Positions 23,779 through 32,644 of a stretch of 64,000 nt of DNA are shown in pieces. The stretch's first letter is position 1. Each line of letters starts with the position of its first letter. The DNA comes from Gemmatimonadota bacterium (GTDB lineage: Bacteria > Latescibacterota > UBA2968 > GCA-2709665): positions 124,001-188,000 of the forward strand of contig JAPPFJ010000029.1 of the NCBI GenBank assembly GCA_028877215.1. The letters run 5' to 3'. The notes below the pieces were generated by a model, which was given only the letters and a program-made list of their open reading frames with translations, was not told where the DNA came from and did no database searches. Position numbers and translations under genes: made by a program.

Positions 23779-24998
23779 AATACGTTTACTATGTTTCGAT
23801 CTGTGTCTTGCTGTGCCTTTCTCCCGCACACGCGGATTGGCCCCAGTGGTTGGGTCCCGACCGGACGGGTGTTTCGACTGAAACGGGATTCCTGAAGGTC
23901 TGGCCGAAGGACGGTCCTGCGGTTTTGTGGAAGAGGAACCTCGGCAAGGGGTTTTCAGGGATCTCGGTGGCGGATGGTCGTGTGTTCACCATGTTTGCAG
24001 AGGGTGACGATGAGTTCGTCGTCTGTCTGAATGAGGAATCGGGCGACGAAATCTGGCGGTTCAGGACGGGCGGCATGTTCGAGGAGTGGCAGGGGGGCGA
24101 CGGACCCCGGTCGCAGCCGACGGCGGACGGAGAGCGGGTATACGTCCTCGGCGCTGAGGGTCGGCTGTACGCGCTGAAGGCGGCAAACGGCGATACGATC
24201 TGGACCGTGGACCTTGTCGACGGCCTGGGCGGCCGGTTTCCCAGGTTCGGGTTTTCAACTTCGCCACTGGTGGAAGGCGACCTTCTGTTCCTGGAGGCGG
24301 CGACCCGTAATGGTACGTTTCTGGCGCTGCACAGGAAAGACGGCAAAGTCGCCTGGGCGTCCCAGAACGACGTGGCTTCCTATTCATCGCCCATCGCGGT
24401 GGACCTCGCCGGTGCGCGTCAGGTGGTCTATTTTTCCGGAGACGCCGTCGTCGGGCTTTCTCCGTTCGACGGCTCCCTGCTCTGGCGGTACCCCTGGAAG
24501 ACGTCGTACGACCTGAATATTGCAACGCCGATCTTCGTGCCGCCGGACCAGATCTTCATTTCCTCAGGCTATGATCACGGCGCGGCCTTGCTGCGGATCG
24601 AGTCAGGCGGCGACGGGTTCTCGGTGTCCCGGGTCTGGGAGAGCCGACGGATGAAGAATCATTTCGGCACTTCCGTATTGGTCGGGGACTATATCTACGG
24701 ATTCGATAACGCCATCCTGAAGTGTATCGAAGCGCGGACCGGAAAAGAGCAGTGGAAACACCGCGGGTACGGCAAGGGGGCTTTGATCTTCGCTGACGGG
24801 CATCTCGTCCTGTTGAGTGACAACGGGAGACTGGCCCTGGCGCGGGCAACGCCCGACGGATTCAGGGAAAAGGCCGGCGTGCAGGTGCTCGACGGCCGCA
24901 GCTGGACGATGCCGACCCTGGCCAACGACCGCGTTTTCGTCAGGGATATGCGCAAGATTGTTTGCCTGGATCTGAGTCCGGGCGGTCAGGAGAGATAA
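23775..24998 (+). CDS. Secreted PQQ-like beta-propeller repeat protein
   Basis: 407 residues from a GTG at 23775. The signal peptide is MKYVYYVSICVLLCLSPAHA, and the mature start is DWPQWLGPDRTGVSTETGF, the classic opening of this planctomycete/Poribacteria-type PQQ-like family. Propeller blades such as GDEIWRFRTGG, DTIWTVDLVDG and GSLLWRYPWK follow, ending in DRVFVRDMRKIVCLDL. It is probably periplasmic. It is followed 4 bp later by the TonB receptor, so a link to outer-membrane uptake is possible. The ribosome site (CGGAG) lies inside the broken toxin gene. Confidence 0.8.
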   Translation: MKYVYYVSICVLLCLSPAHADWPQWLGPDRTGVSTETGFLKVWPKDGPAVLWKRNLGKGFSGISVADGRVFTMFAEGDDEFVVCLNEESGDEIWRFRTGGMFEEWQGGDGPRSQPTADGERVYVLGAEGRLYALKAANGDTIWTVDLVDGLGGRFPRFGFSTSPLVEGDLLFLEAATRNGTFLALHRKDGKVAWASQNDVASYSSPIAVDLAGARQVVYFSGDAVVGLSPFDGSLLWRYPWKTSYDLNIATPIFVPPDQIFISSGYDHGAALLRIESGGDGFSVSRVWESRRMKNHFGTSVLVGDYIYGFDNAILKCIEARTGKEQWKHRGYGKGALIFADGHLVLLSDNGRLALARATPDGFREKAGVQVLDGRSWTMPTLANDRVFVRDMRKIVCLDLSPGGQER

Positions 24999-25002
24999 TC
25001 AC

Positions 25003-27120
25003 GTGCTGCCTCAATTACGTACGTTGTTGCTGGTCGTCGCTTTGCTGGTCCTGACTTCGAGCACCTTGTTTGCCGCGGACGATAAGGCCGACGAGGAAAC
25101 CGGGGATGACCTTCCCGTCTATGCGGGCGAAGAGATCGTGGTCACGGAGAGCAAGGAAAAGGTCGCCACGATCAGTTCCGTCGCCAGCAAGATCCCGGTC
25201 CCGCTGAATGCAACGCCCGCAAGCGTCAGCGTGGTCAACCGCGGCCTGATCGAACATCAGAGCGGCGTGGTACTTGGCGATGCGCTCCGAAACGTGAGCG
25301 GCGTCAACGTGCAGACGGTGTTCGGCGTGACGGACTTTTTCGTGATTCGCGGATTCGACTCGCTGTCGAGCGGGCTGGTGCTGACGGACGGCGCTTCCGA
25401 GCCGGAGGCCACGTTCTACAATCTCTACAACCTGGATCGCGTGGAGGTGCTGAAGGGACCGGGCGCGTTTCTATATGGCGGCAATCCGCTTTCCGGATCG
25501 GTGAATCTGAACCGGAAGCAACCCGTCTTCAAGCGCATGTTCCAGGCCAGGGGCGCTTATGGCCCGTATGGGAACGTCCGCGGCAGCGTCGACGCGGGAT
25601 GGGGGGACCCGGCGCAGGGCGTGGCCATGCGTTTCAACGGCCTCCGGCAGGTTGCAGACAACTACCGTGACGACAAGAGCAGCGGTATCTGGGCGTTGAA
25701 CCCCGCCGTCACCCTGCGAAACGAAAGGACGACGGCCACGGCGAATTTCGAATACGTAACCAGCAAGTACAAGTCCGATTCGGGGCTGCCCGTGACCGGA
25801 GGGCAACTGGCTGACGTGCCGCGGACCCGTTCCTATCAGTCTCCATTCGACGTTTCAGACCAGGAGATCTACCGGGTGCGGATGGATGTACAGACCCGGT
25901 TGTCTCCGCGTGTCACGCTGCGAAACAAACTGTACTATACGGATTTTTCCTGGATCTCCAACGGTACGCTGTTCAACGGTGTGTTTCCCAACGCCACGGG
26001 TAGTCTGGACCTGATCAGGACGTTACTGCTGCTCGACGACCGCCAGAAGGTGCTGGGCAATCAATTCGAGCTCGTGTTCTCCTTTTCCACGGGCCGGGCG
26101 AGACATACACTGCTGGCGGGTCTGGAACTGATGCGGTGGCAGGACAGGTTTACGCTGGACGTCGCGGTCCTGCCGAATATTGACCTGCATAAACCCGTCG
26201 AAACGGCCGCGCTGCCGTATTACGTCGTTCCCGGCCAGTCCCGCGCGGCCGATGCGACGAGCGGCGTCGTTGCGCCCTTTGTCGTCGACCGGATCGTGTT
26301 TTCGGAATTCTTCCATGCGTTCGTTGGCGGCCGCTTCGACCGGATTCGCTACGACGACCCGGTCACGTCGACGTCGAGGGCGTTCAACGAGCTCAGTCCG
26401 ATGGCGGGCGTGGCGCTGAATCCCGCGGAGGACCTGACCCTCTATGCCAGCGCGGGCAAGGCATTCGCGCCGCCTTCGAGCCTCGTCGCGGGACCACGGG
26501 ACGTCGAGTCGGCCACGCAGTTCGAGGCCGGCGCGAAGAAATATCTCGTCGACAACCGCCTTCACGCGTCATTGGCCGTCTTCGATCTGCGGAAGTACGA
26601 CATCGGCATTCCAGATGAGACGGGTGTGACCCGACAGGACGGCGACCAGCGGTCGCGGGGCGTGGAGCTGGAGATGATGGCGCGTCCCGGCGGCGGGTGC
26701 CACGTCTTCCTGACCTACGCGTATTCCAACGCGGAACTGACGCGGTTTACCGAAATGCTGACCGTACCCACGCCCGCCGGGATGCAGTTCCGGCACCTTG
26801 ACCGGTCCGGAAACAGGCCGGCCTTTTCGCCGCGTCATATCCTGAATGTCTGGAGCGCGCTGGGCCTGAATAACGGCATCGAACTGGGAATGGGCGCCAG
26901 GTACGTCGCCAGCCAGTTCATCGCCGAGGACAATCAGTTCAGTATCGGCGGCGTGCTGACACTTGACGCTTCGGTGTCGTACACGTACGGGCACGCGACA
27001 ATCAGGCTGAATGCCCGGAACCTGACCGATCGCGAGTACGAGACCCGCGGATTCGGCGCGATGTCGGTGATTCCGGCGCCGCCCTTCGGTCTTTACGGCG
27101 CCATTCAGGTCGACCTGTGA
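25003..27120 (+). CDS. TonB-dependent siderophore-type receptor
   Basis: 705 residues from a GTG with AGGAGA 9 nt upstream. A signal peptide (LLLVVALLVLTSSTLFAADD) is followed by a TonB-box-like EEIVVTESKEK near residue 45. The plug domain reads TPASVSVVNRGLIEHQSG, VIRGFDSLSSGLVLTDGAS and RVEVLKGPGAFLYGGNPLSG. A 22-strand-type barrel ends in the C-terminal aromatic strand PPFGLYGAIQVDL. The plug pattern is that of ferric-siderophore receptors. It overlaps the next gene by GTGA, so it is part of the cluster. Its ligand may be the cluster's product or a metal complex of it, but no iron-regulator site was identified. Confidence 0.85.
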   Translation: MLPQLRTLLLVVALLVLTSSTLFAADDKADEETGDDLPVYAGEEIVVTESKEKVATISSVASKIPVPLNATPASVSVVNRGLIEHQSGVVLGDALRNVSGVNVQTVFGVTDFFVIRGFDSLSSGLVLTDGASEPEATFYNLYNLDRVEVLKGPGAFLYGGNPLSGSVNLNRKQPVFKRMFQARGAYGPYGNVRGSVDAGWGDPAQGVAMRFNGLRQVADNYRDDKSSGIWALNPAVTLRNERTTATANFEYVTSKYKSDSGLPVTGGQLADVPRTRSYQSPFDVSDQEIYRVRMDVQTRLSPRVTLRNKLYYTDFSWISNGTLFNGVFPNATGSLDLIRTLLLLDDRQKVLGNQFELVFSFSTGRARHTLLAGLELMRWQDRFTLDVAVLPNIDLHKPVETAALPYYVVPGQSRAADATSGVVAPFVVDRIVFSEFFHAFVGGRFDRIRYDDPVTSTSRAFNELSPMAGVALNPAEDLTLYASAGKAFAPPSSLVAGPRDVESATQFEAGAKKYLVDNRLHASLAVFDLRKYDIGIPDETGVTRQDGDQRSRGVELEMMARPGGGCHVFLTYAYSNAELTRFTEMLTVPTPAGMQFRHLDRSGNRPAFSPRHILNVWSALGLNNGIELGMGARYVASQFIAEDNQFSIGGVLTLDASVSYTYGHATIRLNARNLTDREYETRGFGAMSVIPAPPFGLYGAIQVDL

Positions 27121-28394
27121 GTTCCTTCAACGCGGAGCCGGACAGGGACGGACTGGTCGAATCCCAGCTCCGTCGCCTGCGGGACATGCTTGTTCCTGTC
27201 TTGAGGGACAACGCGTTTTATAGAGAAAAGCTGACCGACGCCGGGCTGTCCGGCGCCGGAGACGTTCGGACCCTGGACGATTACCGGCGGCTACCCTTTA
27301 CAACCAAGGCCGAACTGTCGGCCGACCAGGACGCGCACCCGCCGTACGGATCCAATCTGACGTATTGCCTGCGGGATTACGTCCGGGTCCATCAGACGTC
27401 GGGCACGACGGGAAGGCCTTTGCGCTGGCTGGACACGCGTCAAAGCTGGGACTGGTTTGCCGGTTGCTGGCGGAGGGTTTTCGACGGTGCGGGAGTAACG
27501 CCCGATGACCGTCTGTTCTTCGCGTTCTCGTTCGGCCCGTTTATCGGGTTCTGGACGGCCCATGAAGCCGCGCGGCTGATCGGGGCGCTGGCCGTTACGG
27601 GAGGATCGATGTCGTCGGTCCAGCGGCTTCAGGCCATGGATGAGCACCGGGCGACGGTTCTCATCTGCACGCCGACGTACGCGTTGCATCTGGCGGAGGT
27701 GGCCGAAACCGAAGGGATCGATATCGCGAACTCGAGCATTCGCGCCACGATCCACGCCGGGGAACCCGGGGCCGGTCTGCCGGCAACGAGGCGTCGGATC
27801 GAGGACGCCTGGGGCGCCAGGTGTTACGACCACGCGGGCGCGACCGAGGTGGGGGCATGGGGGTACGAGTGCCGTGAACGGAACGGCATGCTCGTGAACG
27901 AGGCGGAGTTTATCTGCGAAGTGATCGATCCGGATTCAGGGGAACAGGCCGACGAGGGCGAGCTGGTGCTGACGAACCTGGGGCGCGTGGGGATGCCGGT
28001 GATCCGTTACCGCACAGGCGACCGCGTTAAGCGCGCAAAGGGGGCATGTCCATGCGGGTCCGGGTTTCTCCGGCTGGAAAACGGCGTGATCGGCCGCATC
28101 GACGGCGGGATCATCATCCGCGGGGTCGTCATCTACCCGAGCACCGTTGAGAACGTCGTCAGGTCCTTTCCAGAAGTAACGGAGTTCGCGGTCGACGTAT
28201 ACCGGCGGCGCTCCCTGGACGAAATGGAAATCCGTCTGGAAGTCAGGGGAGAATCACCGGATTCCGTAGCCGGCGCCGTGGCGCGGGAGGCGAGACGGAA
28301 GCTGGGGTTCCGCGTCGGGGTTCGTGCGGTGGACACGAACACGCTGCCCAGGTTCGAACTGAAGGCAAGACGGTTTACGGACCATCGGAACTGA
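27117..28394 (+). CDS. Phenylacetate-CoA-ligase-like (PaaK-type) adenylating enzyme
   Basis: 425 residues from a GTG overlapping the receptor stop. The phosphate-binding loop is VRVHQTSGTTGRPLRWLDT. AEVGAWGYECRERNGMLVNE and IRYRTGDRVKRAKGACPCGSG give the adenylate site and the cysteine-containing hinge of PaaK. The C-terminal domain (GRIDGGIIIRGVVIYPSTVE) is complete, unlike in the 17-kb ligase. PaaK relatives activate aryl-acetic, aryl-carboxylic or amino-acid-derived acids to CoA thioesters. This is the second acid-activating enzyme of the cluster. Its substrate cannot be read from sequence. Confidence 0.8.
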   Translation: MSSFNAEPDRDGLVESQLRRLRDMLVPVLRDNAFYREKLTDAGLSGAGDVRTLDDYRRLPFTTKAELSADQDAHPPYGSNLTYCLRDYVRVHQTSGTTGRPLRWLDTRQSWDWFAGCWRRVFDGAGVTPDDRLFFAFSFGPFIGFWTAHEAARLIGALAVTGGSMSSVQRLQAMDEHRATVLICTPTYALHLAEVAETEGIDIANSSIRATIHAGEPGAGLPATRRRIEDAWGARCYDHAGATEVGAWGYECRERNGMLVNEAEFICEVIDPDSGEQADEGELVLTNLGRVGMPVIRYRTGDRVKRAKGACPCGSGFLRLENGVIGRIDGGIIIRGVVIYPSTVENVVRSFPEVTEFAVDVYRRRSLDEMEIRLEVRGESPDSVAGAVAREARRKLGFRVGVRAVDTNTLPRFELKARRFTDHRN

Positions 28395-28403
28395 GAAGAC
28401 CAG

Positions 28404-29666
28404 ATGCGTTCAGACGCCTACGACGTCATTGTGATCGGCGGCGGCCCCGCGGGGAGCACCACCGCGGCGCTGGTCGCCGAACAGGGCCATCGCGTTCTGC
28501 TGCTCGAGCGGGCGAGGTTTCCCCGTTTTCAGATCGGTGAGTCGCTGATGCCGGGAACGTACTGGTCGTTCAAACGGCTGGGCGTTCTCGAAAAGCTGAA
28601 GAAGAGCGCGTACGTGAGGAAATACAGCGTGCAGTTCTTCGGCGCGTCGGGCCGGGGTTCGGCGCCGTTCTATTTCCATAGGCACGACCCGCACGAGAGC
28701 TCGGTCACGTGGCAGGTGCTCAGGAGTGAGTTCGATCGGATGATGCTGGAAAACGCCCGCGAGAAAGGGGCGTGCGTGAGGCAGGGAGCCGCTGTTCAGG
28801 AAGTCCTGTTCGACGGAGACCGGGCCTTCGGCGTACGGGCGAAATCCGGCGACGGAAGCCTGCAGGATCTCCACGCCCGGGTGGTCGTGGATGCAACGGG
28901 CCGCAGTGCGTTGATTTCCCGAAAGCTCGGGATCAAGACGGAGGAGCCGACGCTGAAGAAGGCGTCCCTGTTCACGCATTTCGAGAGCGGGTCCAGAGAC
29001 GAGGGGATCGACGAAGGTGCAACCCTGATATTGCACACCCGGACGAAAGACGCGTGGTTCTGGTATATCCCGCTGGCCGGCGACGTCGTCAGCGTGGGGG
29101 TGGTTGGAGATATCGGCTATCTTGTGCAGAAGCGGGAGGGAACGCCGCAGGAGATTTTCGAGGAGGAGCTGGACCGCTGCCCGCCGATGAAGGATCGGCT
29201 GGAGCGCGCTCGTCAGTTGTTTCCCATGAAGGTGACCAGTGATTTCTCCTATCGCGCCCGTTCGGTTTCGGGAGCGGGCTGGGTGCTGGTTGGCGACGCC
29301 TACGGATTTCTGGATCCGGTCTATTCGTCCGGCGTGTTCCTCGCGCTTAAATCCGGCGAAATGGCGGCTGATGCGATTCATGAGGCTATTTTGAACGACG
29401 ATTTTTCCGCGAAGCAACTCGGGAAGTGGGGTGATGTCTTTATTCCCGGAATGGAAGCCATACGAAAGCTGGTTTATGCATTCTATACGAAGGAATTCAG
29501 CTTCAGCCGGTTCCTGGAAGCCCATCCGGAATGTCTTGACGGCATCGTGGATATTCTGAGCGGAAAGATCTTCATCAACGACGTCACGCCAATCTTCGGA
29601 CCGATGGGAAAGATGTGCGATCTGCCAAATGACGTGGACCACTATGGAAAAGCAATTATGAATTAG
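28404..29666 (+). CDS. FAD-dependent halogenase-like / geranylgeranyl-reductase-like flavoprotein
   Basis: 420 residues. FAD is bound by VIVIGGGPAGSTTAALVAEQ (residues 9-28). RFQIGESLMPGTYWSFKRLG is the 'GESLLP' motif of flavin-dependent halogenases of phenolic substrates. WFWYIP at residues 218-223 fits the WxWxIP motif used to recognise halogenases. GWVLVGDAYGFLDPVYSSG is the second FAD motif. WxWxIP is also found in some non-halogenating relatives, so halogenation is plausible rather than proven. It lies 9 bp after the ligase gene and ends the cluster. Confidence 0.65.
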   Translation: MRSDAYDVIVIGGGPAGSTTAALVAEQGHRVLLLERARFPRFQIGESLMPGTYWSFKRLGVLEKLKKSAYVRKYSVQFFGASGRGSAPFYFHRHDPHESSVTWQVLRSEFDRMMLENAREKGACVRQGAAVQEVLFDGDRAFGVRAKSGDGSLQDLHARVVVDATGRSALISRKLGIKTEEPTLKKASLFTHFESGSRDEGIDEGATLILHTRTKDAWFWYIPLAGDVVSVGVVGDIGYLVQKREGTPQEIFEEELDRCPPMKDRLERARQLFPMKVTSDFSYRARSVSGAGWVLVGDAYGFLDPVYSSGVFLALKSGEMAADAIHEAILNDDFSAKQLGKWGDVFIPGMEAIRKLVYAFYTKEFSFSRFLEAHPECLDGIVDILSGKIFINDVTPIFGPMGKMCDLPNDVDHYGKAIMN

Positions 29667-29790
29667 GAATGCAAACCTGTCCAAAAACGGGTCTGAGTCA
29701 TTACGAGAGTCGCGAAAATACGCGAAACAAACGGCTGAAAAAATAGTCCACAGCCATTGATGAAACGAGTCGGTTCTGCCCTCGCGAAAA

Positions 29791-29912
29791 CTGTCATCCT
29801 GAGGAGTCCAAAAGCCAGTCGAAGTGTCCGCGCACATGTTCATCTACAACGGGCATGTACTACACGTACAATCGAGAATACGGGAGATTCTTCGCTGCGC
29901 TCAGAATGACAT
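29791..29912. repeat. Inverted intergenic repeat (TGTCATCCTGAGG ... CTCAGAATGACA)
   Basis: TGTCATCCTGAGG at about 29792 pairs with CTCAGAATGACA near 29900. The inner part includes AGATTCTTCGCTGCG. This is a widely seen type of bacterial intergenic repeat. Neither strand of 29667-30130 shows a convincing gene. Confidence 0.5.
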
Positions 29913-30104
29913 GGTTTACCATTGTCATGCACGTGGCTTCCCGCTGTCATCCAGAGGAGGCCGCCAGGCCGACGAAGGATCTACTGCAGCATCGGAACAT
30001 CCCGGTTCGATTCTCACGCGTCGATACCTGAGAGGCAGCACGTCTGCCTGCAGCGCGGGGTCTAAGCGGCGAGAGACGCTTCGACTCCAATAAAAGGCAA
30101 TTAA

Positions 30105-30325
30105 GAATTGAGAATTAAAAATTAAGAATTAACCTTGATTCGTAAGTCTTCGGGGACGTTAATTCGAATATATGATTGTAAATAAAGGCGATTAAACTGC
30201 GGATTAACAGGATAAACCAGGTCACAGGACGTGAACTGAATGAACGACCTTTCCGCCCCGTTTCCGGTGTTCTCGTCCCGTCGCCGCGTTGCTTTTTTTG
30301 AATTGGGGTTAATTCTTAATTCTCA
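30105..30325. repeat. R2 repeat copy 2 inside AT-rich inverted repeats
   Basis: The R2 sequence (30133-30239, about 90% identical to 15684-15790) is bracketed by AT-rich arms. The left arm is TTAAGAATTGAGAATTAAAA and AATTAAGAATTAACC (from 30105); the right arm is GGTTAATTCTTAATTCTC (about 30307-30325). The arms can pair, so the whole may behave as a small palindromic element. More TTAATTC repeats follow at 30405-30435, just before the glycosyltransferase gene. Confidence 0.55.
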
Positions 30326-30445
30326 TTTCCGATGCTGAAGAACTCTGTCGGCTTCTCGAAGCGATTCAGAAGACCGCGAAGGACAAACGCAGCGCCAGCT
30401 CCTGATTCTTAATTCGTAATTCTTAATTCGTCATTGTTATTTGCT

Positions 30446-31738
30446 ATGCGAATTGCTTATATCGCCGCCGGCGCGGCGGGGATGTATTGCGGGAGTTGCA
30501 TCAACGACAATACGCTGGCATCGGCGCTCAGGTTGAAGGGAGTTGATCTGGCGCTGATTCCAACGTACACGCCGCTGCGGACCGATGGTCCCGACGCGAG
30601 CATCGACCGGGTGTTCTACGGTGGAATCAACGTCTATCTGCAGCAGAAGCTGGCATTTTTTCGCCACGCGCCGGAACTCGTAGACCGCCTGATGAACGCG
30701 CGTACGCTGCTGAAATCGCTTTCCTGGTTCAGCGGATCCACGCGCGCTGAAGATTTGGGGGCGCTCACGGTCTCGATATTGAAGGGGGAAGAGGGCGCCC
30801 AGAGAAAAGAACTTGAAAAGCTGGTTCGATGGCTGAAAGACGACCTGCGGCCGGACCTTGTCCATCTAACGAACTCCATGTTTCTGGGCATGGTACCTGA
30901 GATGAAGCGCGAATTGGGCGTGCCTGTTCTGTGTTCCGTTCAGGGGGAGGAGGTCTTTCTCGACGGGTTGGCCGAACCGTATCGAAACGAGGCGTTGGAT
31001 GCGATGCGCGACCGGGCGCGCGACGTCGACGCCTTTGTGGCCACGTGCGACTGGTACGCGGCGTCGATGGCCGCGTATCTGAATGCGACGCGCGATCGCT
31101 TCCACGTGGTTCCGCTGGGCATCAGCATGGAGGGACACGGCAAGGGGGAGCGGGCGCTGCCGGAAACCCCGTTCACCGTCGGCTATATGGCCCGCATCGC
31201 GCCGGAGAAAGGACTGCATCTTCTGGCGGATGCCGTGGGGCGGCTGGCGGAACAGGTTGGAAGCAGGAACATCAGGCTGCTGGCGGCGGGTTATCTGGGT
31301 GGGCGTGAGAAGGCTTATTATCATGAGGTGGTGTCGCTGATCGAGTCCCGCGGGCTTTCCAGTGTCTTCGAGTATCGGGGCGAGGTGGACCGGAAACAGA
31401 AGATCGAATTCCTGAACAGCGTCCATGTCCTGTCTGTACCGACGCCGTACGAGGAGCCGAAAGGGTTGTTCGTACTGGAGGCGCTGGCCAACGGAACGCC
31501 CGTGGTTCAGCCGCGTCACGGCGCATTTCCGGAGCTTATTGAGCGCACCGGAGGAGGCATCCTGGTCGATCCGGATTCCCCCGGGGCGCTGGCGGACGGG
31601 TTGTCCCGAATGATGAGAGACAGGGAGGCCCGGGAAGCCATGGGGAGAAACGGCCGCGCGGCCGTGCACCGGATGGCCAGCGACGCGTGCATGGCCGACG
31701 CCATGCTGGACGTCTATCGACGTTTCGTCGCGGGATGA
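30446..31738 (+). CDS. GT4 family glycosyltransferase
   Basis: About 430 residues from the ATG at 30446. The N-terminal Rossmann domain opens MRIAYIAAGAAGMYCGSCIN. The C-terminal nucleotide-sugar domain has FTVGYMARIAPEKGLHLLAD and the E-x7-E retaining motif region EEPKGLFVLEALANGTPVVQ followed by GGILVDPDSPGALADGL. It is a retaining glycosyltransferase of the GT4 type. The acceptor is unknown, and no glycan operon surrounds it. The ribosome site is weak because the upstream region is AT-rich repeat. Confidence 0.85.
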   Translation: MRIAYIAAGAAGMYCGSCINDNTLASALRLKGVDLALIPTYTPLRTDGPDASIDRVFYGGINVYLQQKLAFFRHAPELVDRLMNARTLLKSLSWFSGSTRAEDLGALTVSILKGEEGAQRKELEKLVRWLKDDLRPDLVHLTNSMFLGMVPEMKRELGVPVLCSVQGEEVFLDGLAEPYRNEALDAMRDRARDVDAFVATCDWYAASMAAYLNATRDRFHVVPLGISMEGHGKGERALPETPFTVGYMARIAPEKGLHLLADAVGRLAEQVGSRNIRLLAAGYLGGREKAYYHEVVSLIESRGLSSVFEYRGEVDRKQKIEFLNSVHVLSVPTPYEEPKGLFVLEALANGTPVVQPRHGAFPELIERTGGGILVDPDSPGALADGLSRMMRDREAREAMGRNGRAAVHRMASDACMADAMLDVYRRFVAG

Positions 31739-31799
31739 TCGGCCCGTCGGGGACGGTCTCCGCGGCGGATTAAAATCGTAGTACGGAGGAGGAGATTCT

Positions 31800-32300
31800 A
31801 TGCCGGCCGAACAGGCATCGACACCAGGGCTGACGTGGCTGATATTCGCCGCCATGACGGTAGGATCGTGGGGACTGTACGGGATTTTTCTGCATACCGG
31901 CCAGATTGCAATGGCCGACCCCGTAAACGGAAGATACAAAGCGTTTCTGCTGGTGGGCGTGGCCTATCTGTTGACCGCCGTAATCGGTTCGATGGTCGTT
32001 CTGTGGTTGAACGGCTCGGACTGGTCGTTTCCCGCGCGCGGATTCACCTGGTCTCTGCTTGCCGGTACCGTGGGTGCGATCGGCGCCTTCGGCGTCCTGC
32101 TCGCGTTCGGCGCCCGCGGCACGCCTGCCGTGGTGATGTCGATCGTATTCGCGGGCGCTCCCATTGTAAACGCCGTGGTGTCGATGGCGGTGCACCCGCC
32201 CGCCGGTGGATGGGGCGCGTTGAACTGGCAGTTCGTGCTGGGTATCGTACTCGCGGCGATGGGGGGGTGCCTCGTAACGCTCTTCAAGCCGGCGTCGTGA
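31800..32300 (+). CDS. Small EamA/DMT-like integral membrane protein
   Basis: 166 residues with about five hydrophobic helices: residues 11-31, 50-70, 83-105, 108-128 and 143-163. A GGAGGAG site lies just upstream. The pattern GTVGAIGAFGVLLAFGARG followed by TPAVVMSIVFAGAPIVNAVV is similar to one half of a drug/metabolite transporter (EamA), which in full-length proteins occurs twice. It is thus a half-size transporter that would need to dimerise. The substrate is unknown. Confidence 0.6.
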   Translation: MPAEQASTPGLTWLIFAAMTVGSWGLYGIFLHTGQIAMADPVNGRYKAFLLVGVAYLLTAVIGSMVVLWLNGSDWSFPARGFTWSLLAGTVGAIGAFGVLLAFGARGTPAVVMSIVFAGAPIVNAVVSMAVHPPAGGWGALNWQFVLGIVLAAMGGCLVTLFKPAS

Positions 32301-32329
32301 AACATCAAAGACAGCTATCAGCAAAAAGC

Positions 32330-32543
32330 GGTGAGACGTAAGACGTGAGAGGGGAGAGGACCACACCCCACACCATCACCTGGTGAGACGTAAGCCGGGA
32401 GAGGTTAGATATTTCCTGCCCTGTGAGGATTCCTCTCGTGCCGGAGGCAACGAGGAATAACATACCCGGCAATGATCTCATCTACCGTCTTACGTCTCCC
32501 GTCTACCCGCATTTATTCTACCGTCTTGCGTCTACCGTCTCCC
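32330..32543. repeat. R1 palindromic repeat copy
   Basis: The left arm (GGTGAGACGTAAGACGTGAG, then a second GTGAGACGTAAGCCGGGAG), the core CCTGCCCTGTGAGGATTC...GTGCCGGAGGCAA and the right arm CTACCGTCTTACGTCTCCCG followed by GTCTACCCGC form the R1 pattern. It is preceded by the TATCAGCAAAAAGCGG end also seen at 9550. A short GGGGCGTCCCTTGTGGGCGC hairpin follows at 32583-32605. Confidence 0.75.
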
Positions 32544-32644
32544 CCATACGAAGAAGGTCAATTCGAGGACGTTTGGTTCGTAGGGGCGTCCCTTGTGGGC
32601 GCCCTGCCTCCGGCGGGTTGGAAGGGCCTCTGAGAGGACGTAAT

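Noticed and set aside
20655..24998. Calling the PQQ-like proteins quinoprotein dehydrogenases
   Set aside because: They are short (about 390-410 residues), lack the heme and catalytic motifs of PQQ dehydrogenases, and match the non-enzymatic PQQ_2/BamB-like repeat family.
28410..29843. Minus-strand open frame (477 codons) opposite the halogenase-like gene
   Set aside because: The sense strand encodes a complete flavoprotein with both FAD motifs. The antisense frame is His/Arg-rich and has no start context.
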